NCBI GenBank assembly: GCA_030142905.1
Contig: JASJOG010000197.1
Coordinates: 248,001-312,000 of the forward strand
Source of the DNA: Heliopora coerulea
Lineage: Eukaryota; Cnidaria; Anthozoa; Scleralcyonacea; Helioporidae
Direction of reading: 5' to 3'
DNA: 64,000 nucleotides
The stretch's first letter is position 1; the number at the start of each line of letters is the position of its first letter. Below the pieces are notes generated by a model. The model saw only the letters and a list, made by a program, of their open reading frames with translations, ran no database searches and had not been told where the DNA came from. A program made the translations under genes and the position numbers. Shown in pieces: positions 10,830 through 23,181 of this stretch.

Positions 10830-11371
10830 GGCGTATTCCTTACCAGAGAAATACTAAGACGAGAACATGCTTTATATTTTGCTTTTGTCTTAATAAAGCT
10901 TAGAAATAACTGTACAAAGTTCGTATGCAAGGAAAACCAGGGAAAATTGACTCAAACTTAACCAAGAATTACTCTTTTCTTCTGAACCAGACTTTACTCA
11001 AAACTAGTACTACGATGCCAACCGGAGATTGTGCGCAGAACTTCTACGCAGTAAGCCGCATTCAAAAACACCTGCCACATCTACAATTCTGGCCAAAAAT
11101 CCCTGGAACGACGTAGATATAGATTTGGAGATATTTGTTGCATTTTCAGTTCAGCTGCAATAGCGAGACTTACTTTTACTCATAATCACTGACAGCGTGC
11201 TAAAACGGCTACGTAGAAATTAAAAGGTTGTATCGTTTACGCAAACAACAGTGGGAACCACTGAGTATTTTTATAAAACCTCTCTGTAAAACCTCGACCT
11301 CCAGTCCTGGGCGCACGCGGCAGCTTTCGAGTTCTCCCAACTTCTCCAAGTGTTTGCATCAGGCTATGTAA
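10830..11371. other. No gene recognised
   Basis: AT-rich intergenic or intronic sequence with no repeat, RNA or coding signal that I can support. Confidence 0.4.
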
Positions 11372-11744
11372 CAGGAGGTGGCCAAACTGCGGCTCGTCAG
11401 CCACATGCGGCTCTTTGGCATATAATGTGCGGCTCGTGGAAATATGTTGGCTGAGATCTTTTTTTCATCATAGTTAACATAAAAGGGAAATAAGAGAAAA
11501 TTTTGGTATACATGTGTACTTTGGGATTACTAAAACTAAAACAAATTAACAGTTTTAAAAACTGCATACATGAACAAATATTATTGCGTACATGTATTTC
11601 TTAATATTTATATAAAATTTTTGTGACCAAATGTGTATGTAACAATAAAGAAGTGTGCGTAAATTTTGTTCATGTCTTGCGGTTCTCAAACATCTGAAAT
11701 TTATCGTATGTCGCTCTTGTATTAAGAAAATTTGGCCACCCCTG
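11372..11744. mobile_element. hAT-like non-autonomous element, 373 bp
   Basis: Left end CAGGAGGTGGCCAAACTGCG and right end TTTGGCCACCCCTG are imperfect inverted repeats typical of hAT elements. The left subterminal region repeats GCGGCTC. The flanking 8-mers (CTATGTAA, GTGCATAA) match only partly, so the target duplication is decayed or absent. No ORF. Confidence 0.6.
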
Positions 11745-11779
11745 GTGCATAAACACAACAAAACAGTTTCTGCTTCTTA

Positions 11780-12222
11780 GGACCGCTGCATACGTCGCAC
11801 AATCGTCGAATTTAATTCAGACGAATTTAATTCAGTCGATTTAATGCGACGGTTATGCGACGTATGAAACGAATTAAACTCGTCTGAAGAATTAAATGCA
11901 TCAGAGATATTTTATCCGTCATGATCAAACAGATACAACGTCTGAAATGCGTTTTTGGTTTCAGAAGACGTCGTACCGTCGCATCGAATTAAATGCATAC
12001 ATCATGATAATATACGTTCTTTTTAGCACATGATCAAATGTTATGTTTTTTTTGTCATGAGCATTAATTGTTGTTATGAAGGTTTGGAAAATGATCAAAT
12101 TCGTCTGAATTAAATTCCTTGTATGAAACGAACAAGCGTTTACGTCGACTAATTGACGAAGCTAATATGAATTAAATTCGTCTGAATTAAATGCAACAAC
12201 AGTGCGATGTATGAAACAGCCC
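11780..12222. mobile_element. PIF/Harbinger-like MITE, 443 bp
   Basis: About 55-base terminal inverted repeats: left GGACCGCTGCATACGTCGCA, right (minus strand) GGGCTGTTTCATACATCGCA, both continuing into GAATTTAATTCAGACGAATT-like sequence. TTA occurs on both sides (11777-11779, 12223-12225), the usual 3-bp Harbinger target duplication. The interior is built from repeats of AATTTAATTCAGACG. No coding capacity. Confidence 0.75.
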
Positions 12223-12225
12223 TTA

Positions 12226-15200
12226 AATGAGGGTAAGAAGCTACTGTGTAAAAATCTTTTAATAAAATTATAGGTGTTGAGCGTCATTGCACTAAAGCAT
12301 CAGTGGAACTAGTGTGTTTGTTTTTTTGACAATGTTTTAGTACAACGAAAGCTTAAATCCCACTATTTTACCAAACCGTAACTAGCAATAGGTCAATTTA
12401 TCTAAATCAATATGTCACGTTCTTGAATTTTTGAACGGGCCGTATATATATGCTGTATACCGTTTTCTCCTTAGGTGCACGCTCACATATTTCCTCCTTT
12501 TCTATTTCCCCTTCCAGGGATCAGCAACATCGTGTATTGTGAAATATAAAGCGACACACATTTCACCCAAATTATTTGACGGTGGCCAGTTTTCTTTCTC
12601 CATTGTTTTCCTCACAGGTAGAGAAGTTAATCATGACTAACATTGCTGATATATGATTAAACGTTTACCGATCCTTTAACAAATTGCTAGCGATAAAGCT
12701 AATAAAATGGAACAACACAACTGTTTTCTACGAGCCAAATTATATAGCGCCATGTGATTTTTTCTTTTCCCTCTTAGGCTGTTGTTCAAGCGGTAAAATT
12801 TGCCTGATAGAAAACAGCTTTAACCCAATCTTTTCCCTAGCATTCAACTTCATTTTCTCATTCTTATAGTCCTTCCGTGACATATCATAAAGCACGGGTT
12901 TGGTGCACCCTGTGTTCATCAGAACCTCCACAAACGACGCTAATTTGAAATTTCTTGCTAGCGACTCAGCAACGACTCAGCGATTTCAGCGACACGCTCC
13001 AAGTGACCAAGCGACAAGCCTTGGTAGCCGCACAAATGTATCGCTAATCTCCAGTGACACGGCGACAGCGATAGTGTTCTGCCTTAACCACAGTTAGCGT
13101 AAAGGTCCGTTCACTCGTGTGAACTAAAAACATTAGTCGATATTTCACTAGAACAGACCTCACGCTTGGTCAATAAGTAGTAATTTTTTTTTAATTTTGG
13201 TAAAAAAAGTCAGACGAAAATGAAGATTGTGTTGTGAAAGATTAATTTTGGGGGGGCTGTCCTGTGCTACGTTTAATGAATCAGTAAATCACATACATCA
13301 GACGATACTCTTGAGCAAAAGCAATATCGCGTCAGGGATGTAGCCACGCGGGGCGGTGCCAGGTGGGACCACCCGGCACGAATTCTAAGCTCCCGGCACT
13401 CGCCATAATTTTATGAATTCCGGCCTGCACTTTTTGCCCGAACATAATGAAATATATTGTTTCCATGCAGCAGTTATCGTTGTAATCTAATCCATCATTC
13501 ATCGAGGATGATAAAAACCCAAATTAGCCCAAATGGTTGATTTTTTTTTTACGGTGTATTTGACGATATATTTTGAATATCTTGTCGGTACATTTGTCTC
13601 GAATTTCTTCAGCCGCCTCCTCTCTGCTATTAAATTTGTGGCTACGGGACAGGGAGAATCCAAACAACAACATAGGAGAGAAATAGAGGATATCATGACC
13701 ATGTAATCATGATATCATGATTACCTAATCTTGATTTGGAAGGCAGTGATGAAGAACCAATTAAGAAAGAAAAATTCCTAGGTGCATTGCGACCTATGGA
13801 AACATATTGTCGCAAATATCGCAAAGCATTGCAGTGTTCAAAGAAACAAACTCTGTGACACTCCCAAGACACTTTGTGGCCCTTTCCTGACGAAATACCT
13901 TTGCTCGAAACGTTGATATTCTTGAGATCAGTTTCGGTAGTTGTCAACTTTTCACTTTTTACCTTAAAAATGGCTAAGGTTGTTCCGTGGTCACTCGGTA
14001 GGTTTGTTGGAAACTATTTCGCGTTTTCTGGACACTCGTCAAGCTCATACCTTTAGGAAAACGATTCCTTGACCCCAGAAGAAGATAGAACCCAAAACTT
14101 CCTGTTGTCCAGTGAGATGCCCCAACTAATATGCAGCTTCAACATACGTGCTTCAACATACGTGCTGACCTTTGTCAAACTCATACTCTTACGTATCGTC
14201 TGTGATACAACCAGGTTCCTAAGCACCCTGCGTGTGACATTCATCTCATTCGATGTCGTGGAAAGATAGACGCAAAGACCGGTAGACATTGAAGTAGTGG
14301 TTGATGTTCCGACGTGCTGGGTTGAGTAATGAATATAAGCTAGACGTTAAAGGAACTCGAAAAAGGCGTCAATCATTTCTTTTTAATGTAGAATAACAAT
14401 TAAAGTAATGGAAAACAAGCTTTATCTAGCTGATTAAAAACTACTTTCTCCTTACATAAGCCAAAAAATTGGAACGTTGTTGACTCTCCACATCAGATGT
14501 TCAGATCGGATAATCCACAAGAACTTGTTTCTGAAGGTTTTCTTGTTCTTATTTTCGCGTTTTTCATCGAGAAATAAAGCACACTGAGCACGCAATCACA
14601 AGCGACTTGGTATTATATTTATTTAATAAATATATGTGCATGTATATATGTGTACATATGTATACATTTTTATATATGTAACGTTTTTCTTTCATTTAAT
14701 ATTGCAATTTAGTACTTTTGTTCTGTGTGACTGAATTGAAAACGTTAGATTGTGCTCATCGTTGTTTGTATTAGTTGCTACATATTACCATTCCCTTGGG
14801 TCTCGTGTAGGCTTCTAGTCCTTTCTGTTTACTGATCGATGAGTATTGTATCTAATGACCTGCCATCGTTTGCACCTCATCAATTACTTTGTCCTTGATT
14901 ATGCATTTAATCGATTATCTTCTTAGAGACAGAACCTGTTCAAGTATGAAAGCCTCAGCTTGTTTTAATTTTTCTGTCCCATGGCCCTTTTCTCGAATGG
15001 TTTGGGTTTTCTGTGTTAAGTTTCGACCTTTCCACAAACTTTTGACATTTTACGAGTCCTTTAAGATTGCTTGCATAGCATTCCACTTTAAACAAGAAGA
15101 CCATCTTTTTTTTTTGTTTCATAAATACTTCGATTATGGATGTGGTAGCTACGACGCCGCCGATGGAAAGCAGTACGCCTAGCATTACTTCCAGAAAGAC

Positions 15201-18200
15201 TGAACCTGGAACAGGTAACCTGAATGTAAAAGTTTCATTGTTGTGCCCTCAACTATGGCCTCGTTAAAACAGCTTATGACAAGTCTTGTTACGGTGACTA
15301 AATACACGAAAGAATCAGCCTATAGTTTTGATTCCGAAATTTATTGGCTGTAAAAGGATACTTCTGCAATTACGGAAAAGCAGGAAATTTTAGAAAATGA
15401 ATCGGTTGAATTAATTGCAACAAATTAGGCTGACGTTTTGTAACTTGGCTTCGTAATATTTTCTGACAACAATTCACACTTCGGATGAGTTTGTAATGAA
15501 CCTTTAAACCCTGTTGTTGTGAGGTTTGTTTTGTTTTATGTATTTGTTGTTATGAGAGACAATAAGGGAGAGGGGAGAGGACGGAAGGACGGAGACACAG
15601 GCAGACGAAGAGAAATAGACAAAAAGAGGCGGAGAGAGAGAGCCAGTGAAGATATATATACGAGCATTTACCGGTGTTTAAGTTTCTGGCAGAAGAGAAT
15701 CAGTTCGAAACGGTGAAAAAACGCTTTCTTTTTATTAACATGGGAAAATATTCTTACACCTGTTGGCAAAGATTAAAACCATGCTGGGCTACAAGTTCAG
15801 TTCGAGTGGCACACACACATGAAGAAGTACGTACAAATTTCTTTAGTTACTTCAAGTTAACTCTGCTCCGCCCAAGAAGTCACCCTTCTGTCAAGTGAAA
15901 TGCTCTATCGTTAGCCCAAATAAAAACTGTTAAGAAAGACGCATATCGGGAAAGAGTTAATCCTTTATTAAAAGGTCGAAGCGGACAGCGAATGCATGTC
16001 AGTTGAATACTTGTTTGCCAAATTCGAGATAGGGCTTTTAAAATCTGCGACGCCCTACGCCGAAAGATCTTTGATAATGCGTTTTTATAGAAGCTCATTT
16101 GTAAGTAGCTACTCATCATAAGGCGACTACTGCAACCTCGATCAAAATTTCGATATGTCAAGCTACCAGTGCCAAAATCCTTAGCGACTGAAGTGACTTC
16201 CATGGCGATCTGTCAAAGTGGTCGACGTGATCGCGCAGTTCAGACTTTACTTCAACGTAGACGTACCCTCATTATTGAGTACACCAGACATTTTCTTATC
16301 ATGCTCGTTTCTGGGATGAATATGCGGACTTTATAACGTATAACGAAATAAATCGCTCAGACATGAGTGCTTCAGAACTATATTTGTACTCTCTTACATT
16401 CCTTCCCATTTCGATTAGTTTTCGTTGTAACCCTTTGCCAGTGAACGTGGCCATCAATCTACCATCCTGGACAAAACTCACGTGGACACAATGCCCGCTT
16501 TTTCGCTATTACCAGCTATTTCAAGTGACAACAAGAAAACACGTTCACCGCCTTTCCGTAGCCAGTGTTGGTGAATCTACACCCGCGAAAATCTAAACCT
16601 TCCTTTGGTTATCGTAATATAACGCAACATTGGTGATGGGGGAAAGGGGAAGGAAAACTTGGCAAACGAAAAATTCCAGTGCATGTCTACATAGTTTTGT
16701 CCAGGATTGTAGTTTTCTGGCTTTTTTCACATTACATTGAGGAGGTCCGAAAACCAAGCAAGAAATACTTCTTGAAATCAACGTTCACTGTCCCTTGTTT
16801 CTGATTGGAAATTGTTCCCTCGAGAGTTGGCAATTGTTTAAACTAAAAATCTCCCCACTAAAGTGTTTTCTCTTCAATTGTTCTTACATAGATAATATAC
16901 GAACTTTACCCTTTTTCAAAAAAATGAACGACCGGATACTAAAGGTTAAATTCTTAGACATACTTAAAATAAGTTTATGAAGAAAGAATGGAAACAAAGC
17001 AAGAAACATACTCCGTTGAACAACACATCGTGTAAACCTTATTTTAACCATAAGACTTTTGGAATAAGAAGTCTCATGGTCGATCATGGATAACTCGAAA
17101 AATCACCTAATTAATGTTTATCCTGGCAAAGTGACTAAATAAAATTTTCCAAATTTGGAGCTTTTAACTACGTTGATTAGTTCAACGGCACCCTTATTAA
17201 CGCAAGGACTGGAACTGTAATTGAAAATGCAATTGGAAATTTATTAATTAATCCAAATAAGGTTTTAAGTAGTTAATTACAAGAAAAATAATTGCTAAGC
17301 TTTATATACACTGCAGGAAAACATGAATATTCCTATATATTCAGATGTCTATGCGGGTCTGAATAAAACATGTATTCCTTAAATATTCTGCCTATGAATA
17401 CGGATCTGAATACGATTCATATTCAGATCATATTTGTAGTCGGAATATTCCTGAAATTACACTCCGTATTCTGACCACATTCTAAGTCGGGAGACTGTTA
17501 CAAACAATCAATTCCGTGTCCCTCCAAGCATGCTGTATAAACCTGGATTTATAGTAATATTTGATTGTTTTGTATTGAAAAACGACAATGACTGTTTGAT
17601 GTCGTTAACCGCAGCGTCCCTGTCTAAATGTAGAGCTGGCCAGCAAGTTCAATGTCGTTTTATGCCTAAATTTGCGTTTTATCCCACAAACCGCAAATCT
17701 GCAACTGCGTTTTATCCTAACTCCCAAAAATTTCCAAATTCAATGCTCTAGAATTTAATAGAAAGTGTACATCATGCAAGTATATTTCGGATTTGGATTT
17801 GGATTTATTAAACATATAAAATCGTACCACAAGTGAATTACTTTATATTTACCACTGAAACTATAAGAAAATTGCAAACAAATCAAAGGCAAATAATATG
17901 CATTTTATAACTTAGAAGATAAGATCAAAAATATGTAGTTTAAAATTGGTTGCTAAGTTTCGTCATGGAAGGGAAAAAACTATTCTTGAAACGTTCCGTA
18001 TTATATTTATAATAGGTGAGGTGATCACCATTTTGACAATATCTTCCATGCTCATCAAGCCGCGAGCTATTTACGAGGTGGGCTAATTTGGGGTTAGTTT
18101 TAGAATTATTAAAAAAATTTTGACAAAGTCGTTTGCGACTATCAAAAGAGTAAGTATTCTCGACAAATTATTTTCCTTCAGATAGCACATGCAATGATTA

Positions 18201-18450
18201 ACGCATGAGTGTAAACACTTGAATTCGATTTCTTATAGTGAAGACTCTTTGACGTTAATAACCACTTCGAGTGATGTAACTCCAGAATACTTTCCGATTG
18301 GGTGTTTGTAATGTTAATAGAAATAATTATCTGTCAGTGCTCTTGGGTAAATCAATATTAAAGTGGCATTAAAAATTTCGCAATGTATTATGGAATTTGT
18401 AGTCAGTGACGTAATAAAGGGGAAAGGGGATAATAGTCTGCTCGAACCTC
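12226..18450. other. Long stretch without recognised genes
   Basis: Six kilobases with no supported gene. Local items: a perfect 22-base palindrome at 13703-13724 (GTAATCATGAT and its complement); a hammerhead-like motif at 13887-13916 (CTGACGA ... CTCGAAACG); a purine-rich GA tract at 15558-15645; ATGTATATATG-type low complexity at 14630-14680; GAATA-rich sequence at 17330-17470. Open frames are short and lack motifs. Confidence 0.45.
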
Positions 18451-18538
18451 TTATTTGTACTTTTCCTGGATAAATCTTAACTCTTCTAAATACTTTCAAG
18501 TGAGATATTCGTATTCGTATTTGTTAGGGGAATTCAAA

Positions 18539-20388
18539 ATGGCGCTTAGTCATGATTCTAGTGGCACCGTAGGAAAAGCAACTTTCAACGTCGATAATTT
18601 GAATCCACACACTTTCCGACCTTATAAAGAGAACGGTGACATCTCTTATGAACACAAGCGTCTAAAATAGAACAATAATTTCCAACATTTACAAAGATTC
18701 TTCTCAAATAATATTGGCGTAAGTGGCAAATGGTCGTCCCCTGGTGGAGGCTCAAAGAACTTTACAGGCAGTGACATTGAATTGATAGCGACGTAATATT
18801 ACGGAAGACAAAAATCCTTGCTGTTTCAAGGTGGAGCCGGTCATTCGCTGAAACAATTTTTGTTAGACCTTTGTGAATCGAAGGAAGCTTATACACTCAC
18901 TACGGAGGTTGAATCATCGCTTCGACAAATGGTAACGCAACCACCAGCAGTTCATGTTGACAATATCAACAATACCTTGGAAAGTGTTGACACATTGTTG
19001 ATTGCTTACACTTCAACAATAATGCAGCTCGAAGATTTTATTGATAGTTCCTTCTATAAGTTGCTTGGTTTGGTGAGACGTAATAGTGACAACAATTATT
19101 TGGAATCAACAGAAAATTCAACTCCTATACGGCAGTGTATTAACCGAGTTCGACCTCACAGAGGATCAAACTTCACCGTCAAGCTTTTCCCGGAGTCACG
19201 GTAAATTTGTCCCCCTATAATTTGTCCCCCCGGGTCAAATTCCCTAGGAAATTTGGCTCGGGGGGGGACAAATTTTTTGGGGGGACATATTTCCTGTGAC
19301 ACCGGCTTAAAGAAAAGGTCGAAATTGAGATGGCACAATTGTCGCACCGAGTTACCGATCAAGATAAAATTATCAACTTATGACAGCAAAACATTCGTAG
19401 ATTGCAAGGAGAAAATTTAAATTTAAAATCACGTATATTTGAGTTAGAAAGGAAAATGTCTCTCGTGAAGGGAGTAAATGAAATGTCTGCTCTGAAACAA
19501 TAAGCATCTGATATTGATTCTAGAGCCAATCTAGTTGATGTTGGAAGAAAATCTACACCAAATAATGATAGAAACAAAGATGCAGCCCTTGAAGTTACCT
19601 CGCAGAACAACTTAAAGAATGCCATTAATAATCAGATGGAAATGCAAATTCGAGAATATAGATGTAAATAACAAAATGCATACCAGAAATCAAATAGTGA
19701 GTCAGGTCACAGTTTGAATGAAGGAATCAGACCTGCAATTCCAAGAGATTATCATGGTAACCAGACGGAAAAACAGATTCGTGAATATAGAATCAAACAA
19801 CAAAATGTATACGAAAACGCACAGTTTAATTGTAACCAGGAACACGATTATCATCATTCTCTTAAAAGCAACGAAGCGTCAAAATATAGGCAAACTGAAA
19901 TTAACCATTTCCATACAAACGTCAAGAATAAAACAAAATACATTGCTCCCGTTCTTGTAAGAAAAAACCGTCGTAACCGGTCAAACAAACCTAAAAGCGT
20001 CACTCAGCAAGAGAGGGGAAATCGAAGTGAATTAATTTATTAACCACATGTCAAACCTAGAGAGAAAATAAAATCCATCGCTTCCGATTATATGAAAGAT
20101 TATCGAGAAAAACAATCGAAGAAAATTAACAACGTTATTCAACTGGGAAGGGCTACTCAAACCATCCCGGTACTTGCCAACGGTGGAGGGAAAAAAACCA
20201 CAACGAAGTATTTTAAAAATAACCGACACAGAAATGCACCAAAAAATCGACATACAAATTGTAATAATTCAGCAAACCAAGACATCAATATTCCTCTTAG
20301 TTCCCAACCTCAAATGGCTCAGTTGGGGTTTCGTACATCGCACCCAACGAAGTGGTTTCAAACCACCCGACTCGTATCCTTGGTTTAG
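18539..20388 (+). pseudogene. LINE ORF1, degenerate
   Basis: Begins ATG at 18539 (MALSHDSSGTVGKATF). The GKWSSPGG block lies near 18725-18765 and is followed by YYGRQKSLLFQG. The frame continues after a stop to 19195, is interrupted by a small MITE, then resumes as a charged coiled-coil-like segment (RRLQGENLNLKSRIFELERK) and a basic Asn/Lys-rich tail to 20388. At least four in-frame stops are present. The parallel with the ORF1 at 2173-2922 identifies it; RNA binding is inferred from the basic tail. Confidence 0.6.
19191..19305. mobile_element. 115-bp palindromic MITE inside LINE ORF1
   Basis: Outer inverted repeats CGGAGTCACGGTAAAT / CGGTGTCACAGGAAAT with a second nested near-palindrome built on AATTTGTCCCCC. 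CCGG sits on both sides and may be a target duplication or part of the repeat. It splits the ORF1 coiled-coil region, so it inserted after the LINE. Confidence 0.6.
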
Positions 20389-21180
20389 CATCACCTAACC
20401 AATATCAGGGCTCTTCAAATGCATCCAAAAACCGCTCTGTCTCAAATCTAATCACGATCAATTGTTCTGAAACCACTTTAGAAACAGCTGGCTCATCTAA
20501 CCCCTACCTACCTTCGATCCAGTCTGAATTTGTGCCTAGTCTCCTTTTGACCAACGTAATGTCGTTAGTTCCTAAAATTGATGAGATTAGAGCCTTCTTA
20601 TCACACCATTTCTTTGACATCCTTTTTTTTACCGAAACTTGGTTAAAGGACACTGTTGATGGCAATCGGATATCCCTGGGAACCTTAAACCTTTACAGAC
20701 GCGATCGTTCATCAGGCTCACATGGCGGCGTGTGTTTATATGTCAGTAATCAAATTATTGCCAGACGTCTTGAAGATATTGAAGATCTGAACTTGGAAGT
20801 TCTTTGGCTATATACTAGACCCCGTCGCCTACCCAGGGGCGTGCCCTGTCTAAAAGTAGCTTGTATTTATCACCCTCCTTCGTCTGATGACAACATTATG
20901 TTGGAGTACTTATATGAATCCTTGTCGAACGTGGAAGGCCTTTTTCCAAGCTGTGCAATTATACTTGCCAGCGATTTTAACCAGTTAAACATTAAACATT
21001 TGTTAAACAGTTTCCAGATGAAGCGATTAGTTAAATTTCCAACCCGAGGCTCCAATATTTTGGATCTAGTTCTTACAAATATTCATAGATTCTAAGAGCC
21101 GAATTTGGTCGTTATTTTGCCTCCATTTGGCCTGTCTGATCATAACTCCATCACAATTTGTCCCAAACGGAGGTCGAAGG
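20352..21180 (+). pseudogene. LINE ORF2 endonuclease domain
   Basis: Shows the AP-endonuclease blocks in order: LLTNVMSLVPKIDEIRAFL, FFTETWL, SSGSHGGVCLYV, VACIYHPP, ILASDFNQLN (usually GDFN), TRGSNILDLVLTN and, after a stop near 21095, FGLSDHNSI. One stop and the altered GDFN block show it is inactive. The TNV.SL..KIDE opening is typical of the CR1 group. Confidence 0.7.
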
Positions 21181-23180
21181 TTTCATCCAGCTATAAAATT
21201 GTTATGAAAAGAGACACTAGACCATCCCGTAAAGCTAAACTTGGAGGGTATTTAAGTCTAATTGATTGGAATATAATAGGTACAGCAAGTACATGTGAGG
21301 AGAAGTATAATCTATTCTCTGCGATTATTACAACCGGCATGGATATTTTAATGCCTGAACGTAAAGTCAAGTTTCATAAAAATGACGCACCTTGGGTAAC
21401 AAAAGAGTTTAAGGAATTAATCAATCTACGCCAACGTCCTTTCTTTTCGGGCAATGCTGATCTTTTTAAGTTCTATCGTAATAGAGTTAATAAAACAAGG
21501 AAATCTCTTAGAGCTAAATTTTATGCCTGATCGATTAATTACTTGAAAAATTCAAAGCCAAAGCAGTGGTGGTCTCTGGTTAAAAGAATTAGTGGTATGA
21601 AGACAAGTTGGAGTAGCCTGCTTTCACATCTTCAAGCAGAAAATATCGATCATTTATCCCCTTACGAACTTGCTAATCTTATTAATAACACCTTCATCGA
21701 GCCTACAAAAATATTCAATCCAATCCGCAAAGAAGACCTTTTCACCCTGGATCAATCTATGCAAGATGACACACCAATGATTACTACTCCAATGTCAGTA
21801 GCAACCAAATTGAAAAACCTAGGTAGCTCTAAAGCGCCGGGCTCAGACAACATCACTAACTGGGTTTTGAAACATTATGCGGAACTTATCGCGCATCCAA
21901 TTTCCATTGTCCTGAATACATCGTTCCAAGAACAAAAGCTTCCGGGTGCGTGGAAAAAAGCCAACATTGTATCTATACTGAAATGATAACTTCACAATTG
22001 GTTAATTGTGAAGTTATCATTTCATTGTATCTATACCAAAAGTAATTCCAGTGCATGATATCAATAAACATCTTACACCTATATCACTTACACCAACTAT
22101 TTCAAAACTTGCTGAGGAATTCGTGGTAGAAACATATGTTGCTCCAGCCATCCTCAATATTAACGATCCTGCACAATATGGTTGAATTTCTCGTTCTTTG
22201 GCAATTCACGCACTTATTTCAGTGATCCGTGATTGGTCCAAGGCAACTGATGCAACCGGAAATACAGTTCGAGTGATACTCTTCGGTTATCGTAAGGCGT
22301 TTGATCTTATTGACCATCATATTTTATCGAAGAAGATAATCTCGCTCTCTGTGCCCACATTTATCAAGAGATGGATCCTGGACTTTTTAATGAATAGAAT
22401 GTAACGAGTCAAATTGTCTAATGATTGTTTTTCAGAGAGGGCAGGTGTTTCTTCAGGTGTTCCCCAGGGAACTAAATTGGGACCCTGGGACGATCTTAAA
22501 GTTTCCCAAACGGGCATCTAGAAGTATGTGGATGATACCACAGTCTCGGAAGTTGTAATGAAAAATCATGCAAGTTCCGTTCAATGTTCGGTCAATGATG
22601 GTGGATAATTGGTCGGTTACCAACAGATTGCAACTTAATAATGTTAAGTGTAAAGAGCTTCGGTTATGTTTTGCTACTAATCCACGTAACTCGTGCCTAA
22701 CTAATGTATCTTTGGGCGGTTGTTCTTTGGAGCTTGTAACTCATGCTAGAATCCTGGGCCTTACTATCAGTTGTGACCTTAAGTGGAACGTATATGTGAG
22801 TAACATTATGAAGAAAGCAAACAAGCGAGTCCATTTCATTGTACAGCTTAAACGTGCCAATGTCTATTAAAGAAATCGTAACGTTTTATTGTATCTGTAC
22901 AAGACAACGTCTCGAATACGGTTGCCAGGCTTACCATTATGGTTTACCGAACTACCTTTCATTATATATGGAGCGTTTTTAAAAACGAATTTTGTGCCTA
23001 ATCATCCCAAACTCAAACTACGAGGACAGTTTATTAACCTGTGGAATTGAAAAACTTAGTCACAAACGCGAGATAGCATGTCAAAAACTTTTTAATAAAA
23101 TAGTAAATGATCTGAATCACAAGCTTGCTAGTTTGTTACCACCAAGGCGTTATATTCATTATGACTTTAGATCCCCAAGT
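21181..23180 (+). pseudogene. LINE ORF2 reverse transcriptase and C-terminus
   Basis: Linker KAKLGGYLSLIDWNIIG, then RT motifs: SSKAPGSDNITNWVLKH, VRVILFGYRKAFDLIDHH (the motif A aspartate is replaced by glycine), SGVPQGTKLGPW and KYVDDTTVSE (motif C). C-terminal SLGGCSLELVTHARILGL and YIHYDF follow, then mariner sequence at 23182. Several stops and frameshifts and a 44-bp hairpin insertion at 21979. Long dead. Confidence 0.7.
21979..22022. repeat. 44-bp palindromic insertion with 14-bp direct repeat
   Basis: Two perfect 19-base inverted arms (AAATGATAACTTCACAATT and complement) around a GGTT loop. It is flanked by exact copies of CATTGTATCTATAC (21965-21978 and 22023-22036). Removing one repeat and the hairpin restores the LINE frame (NIVSIPKVIPV), so this is an insertion with target duplication. 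Confidence 0.8.
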
Positions 23181-23181
23181 A

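Larger units (their letters stand above)
18539..23180 (+). mobile_element. Old CR1-like LINE, nearly full length, decayed
   Basis: Contains ORF1, endonuclease, reverse transcriptase and C-terminal region in order on the plus strand, about 4.6 kb, with many stops and frameshifts. It has been hit by a MITE (19191-19305), a palindromic micro-insertion (21979-22022) and a mariner element at 23182 that removes its 3' end. It is clearly older than the LINE at 1-3630, and its ORF1 shares the GKW-type block with that element. Confidence 0.75.
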
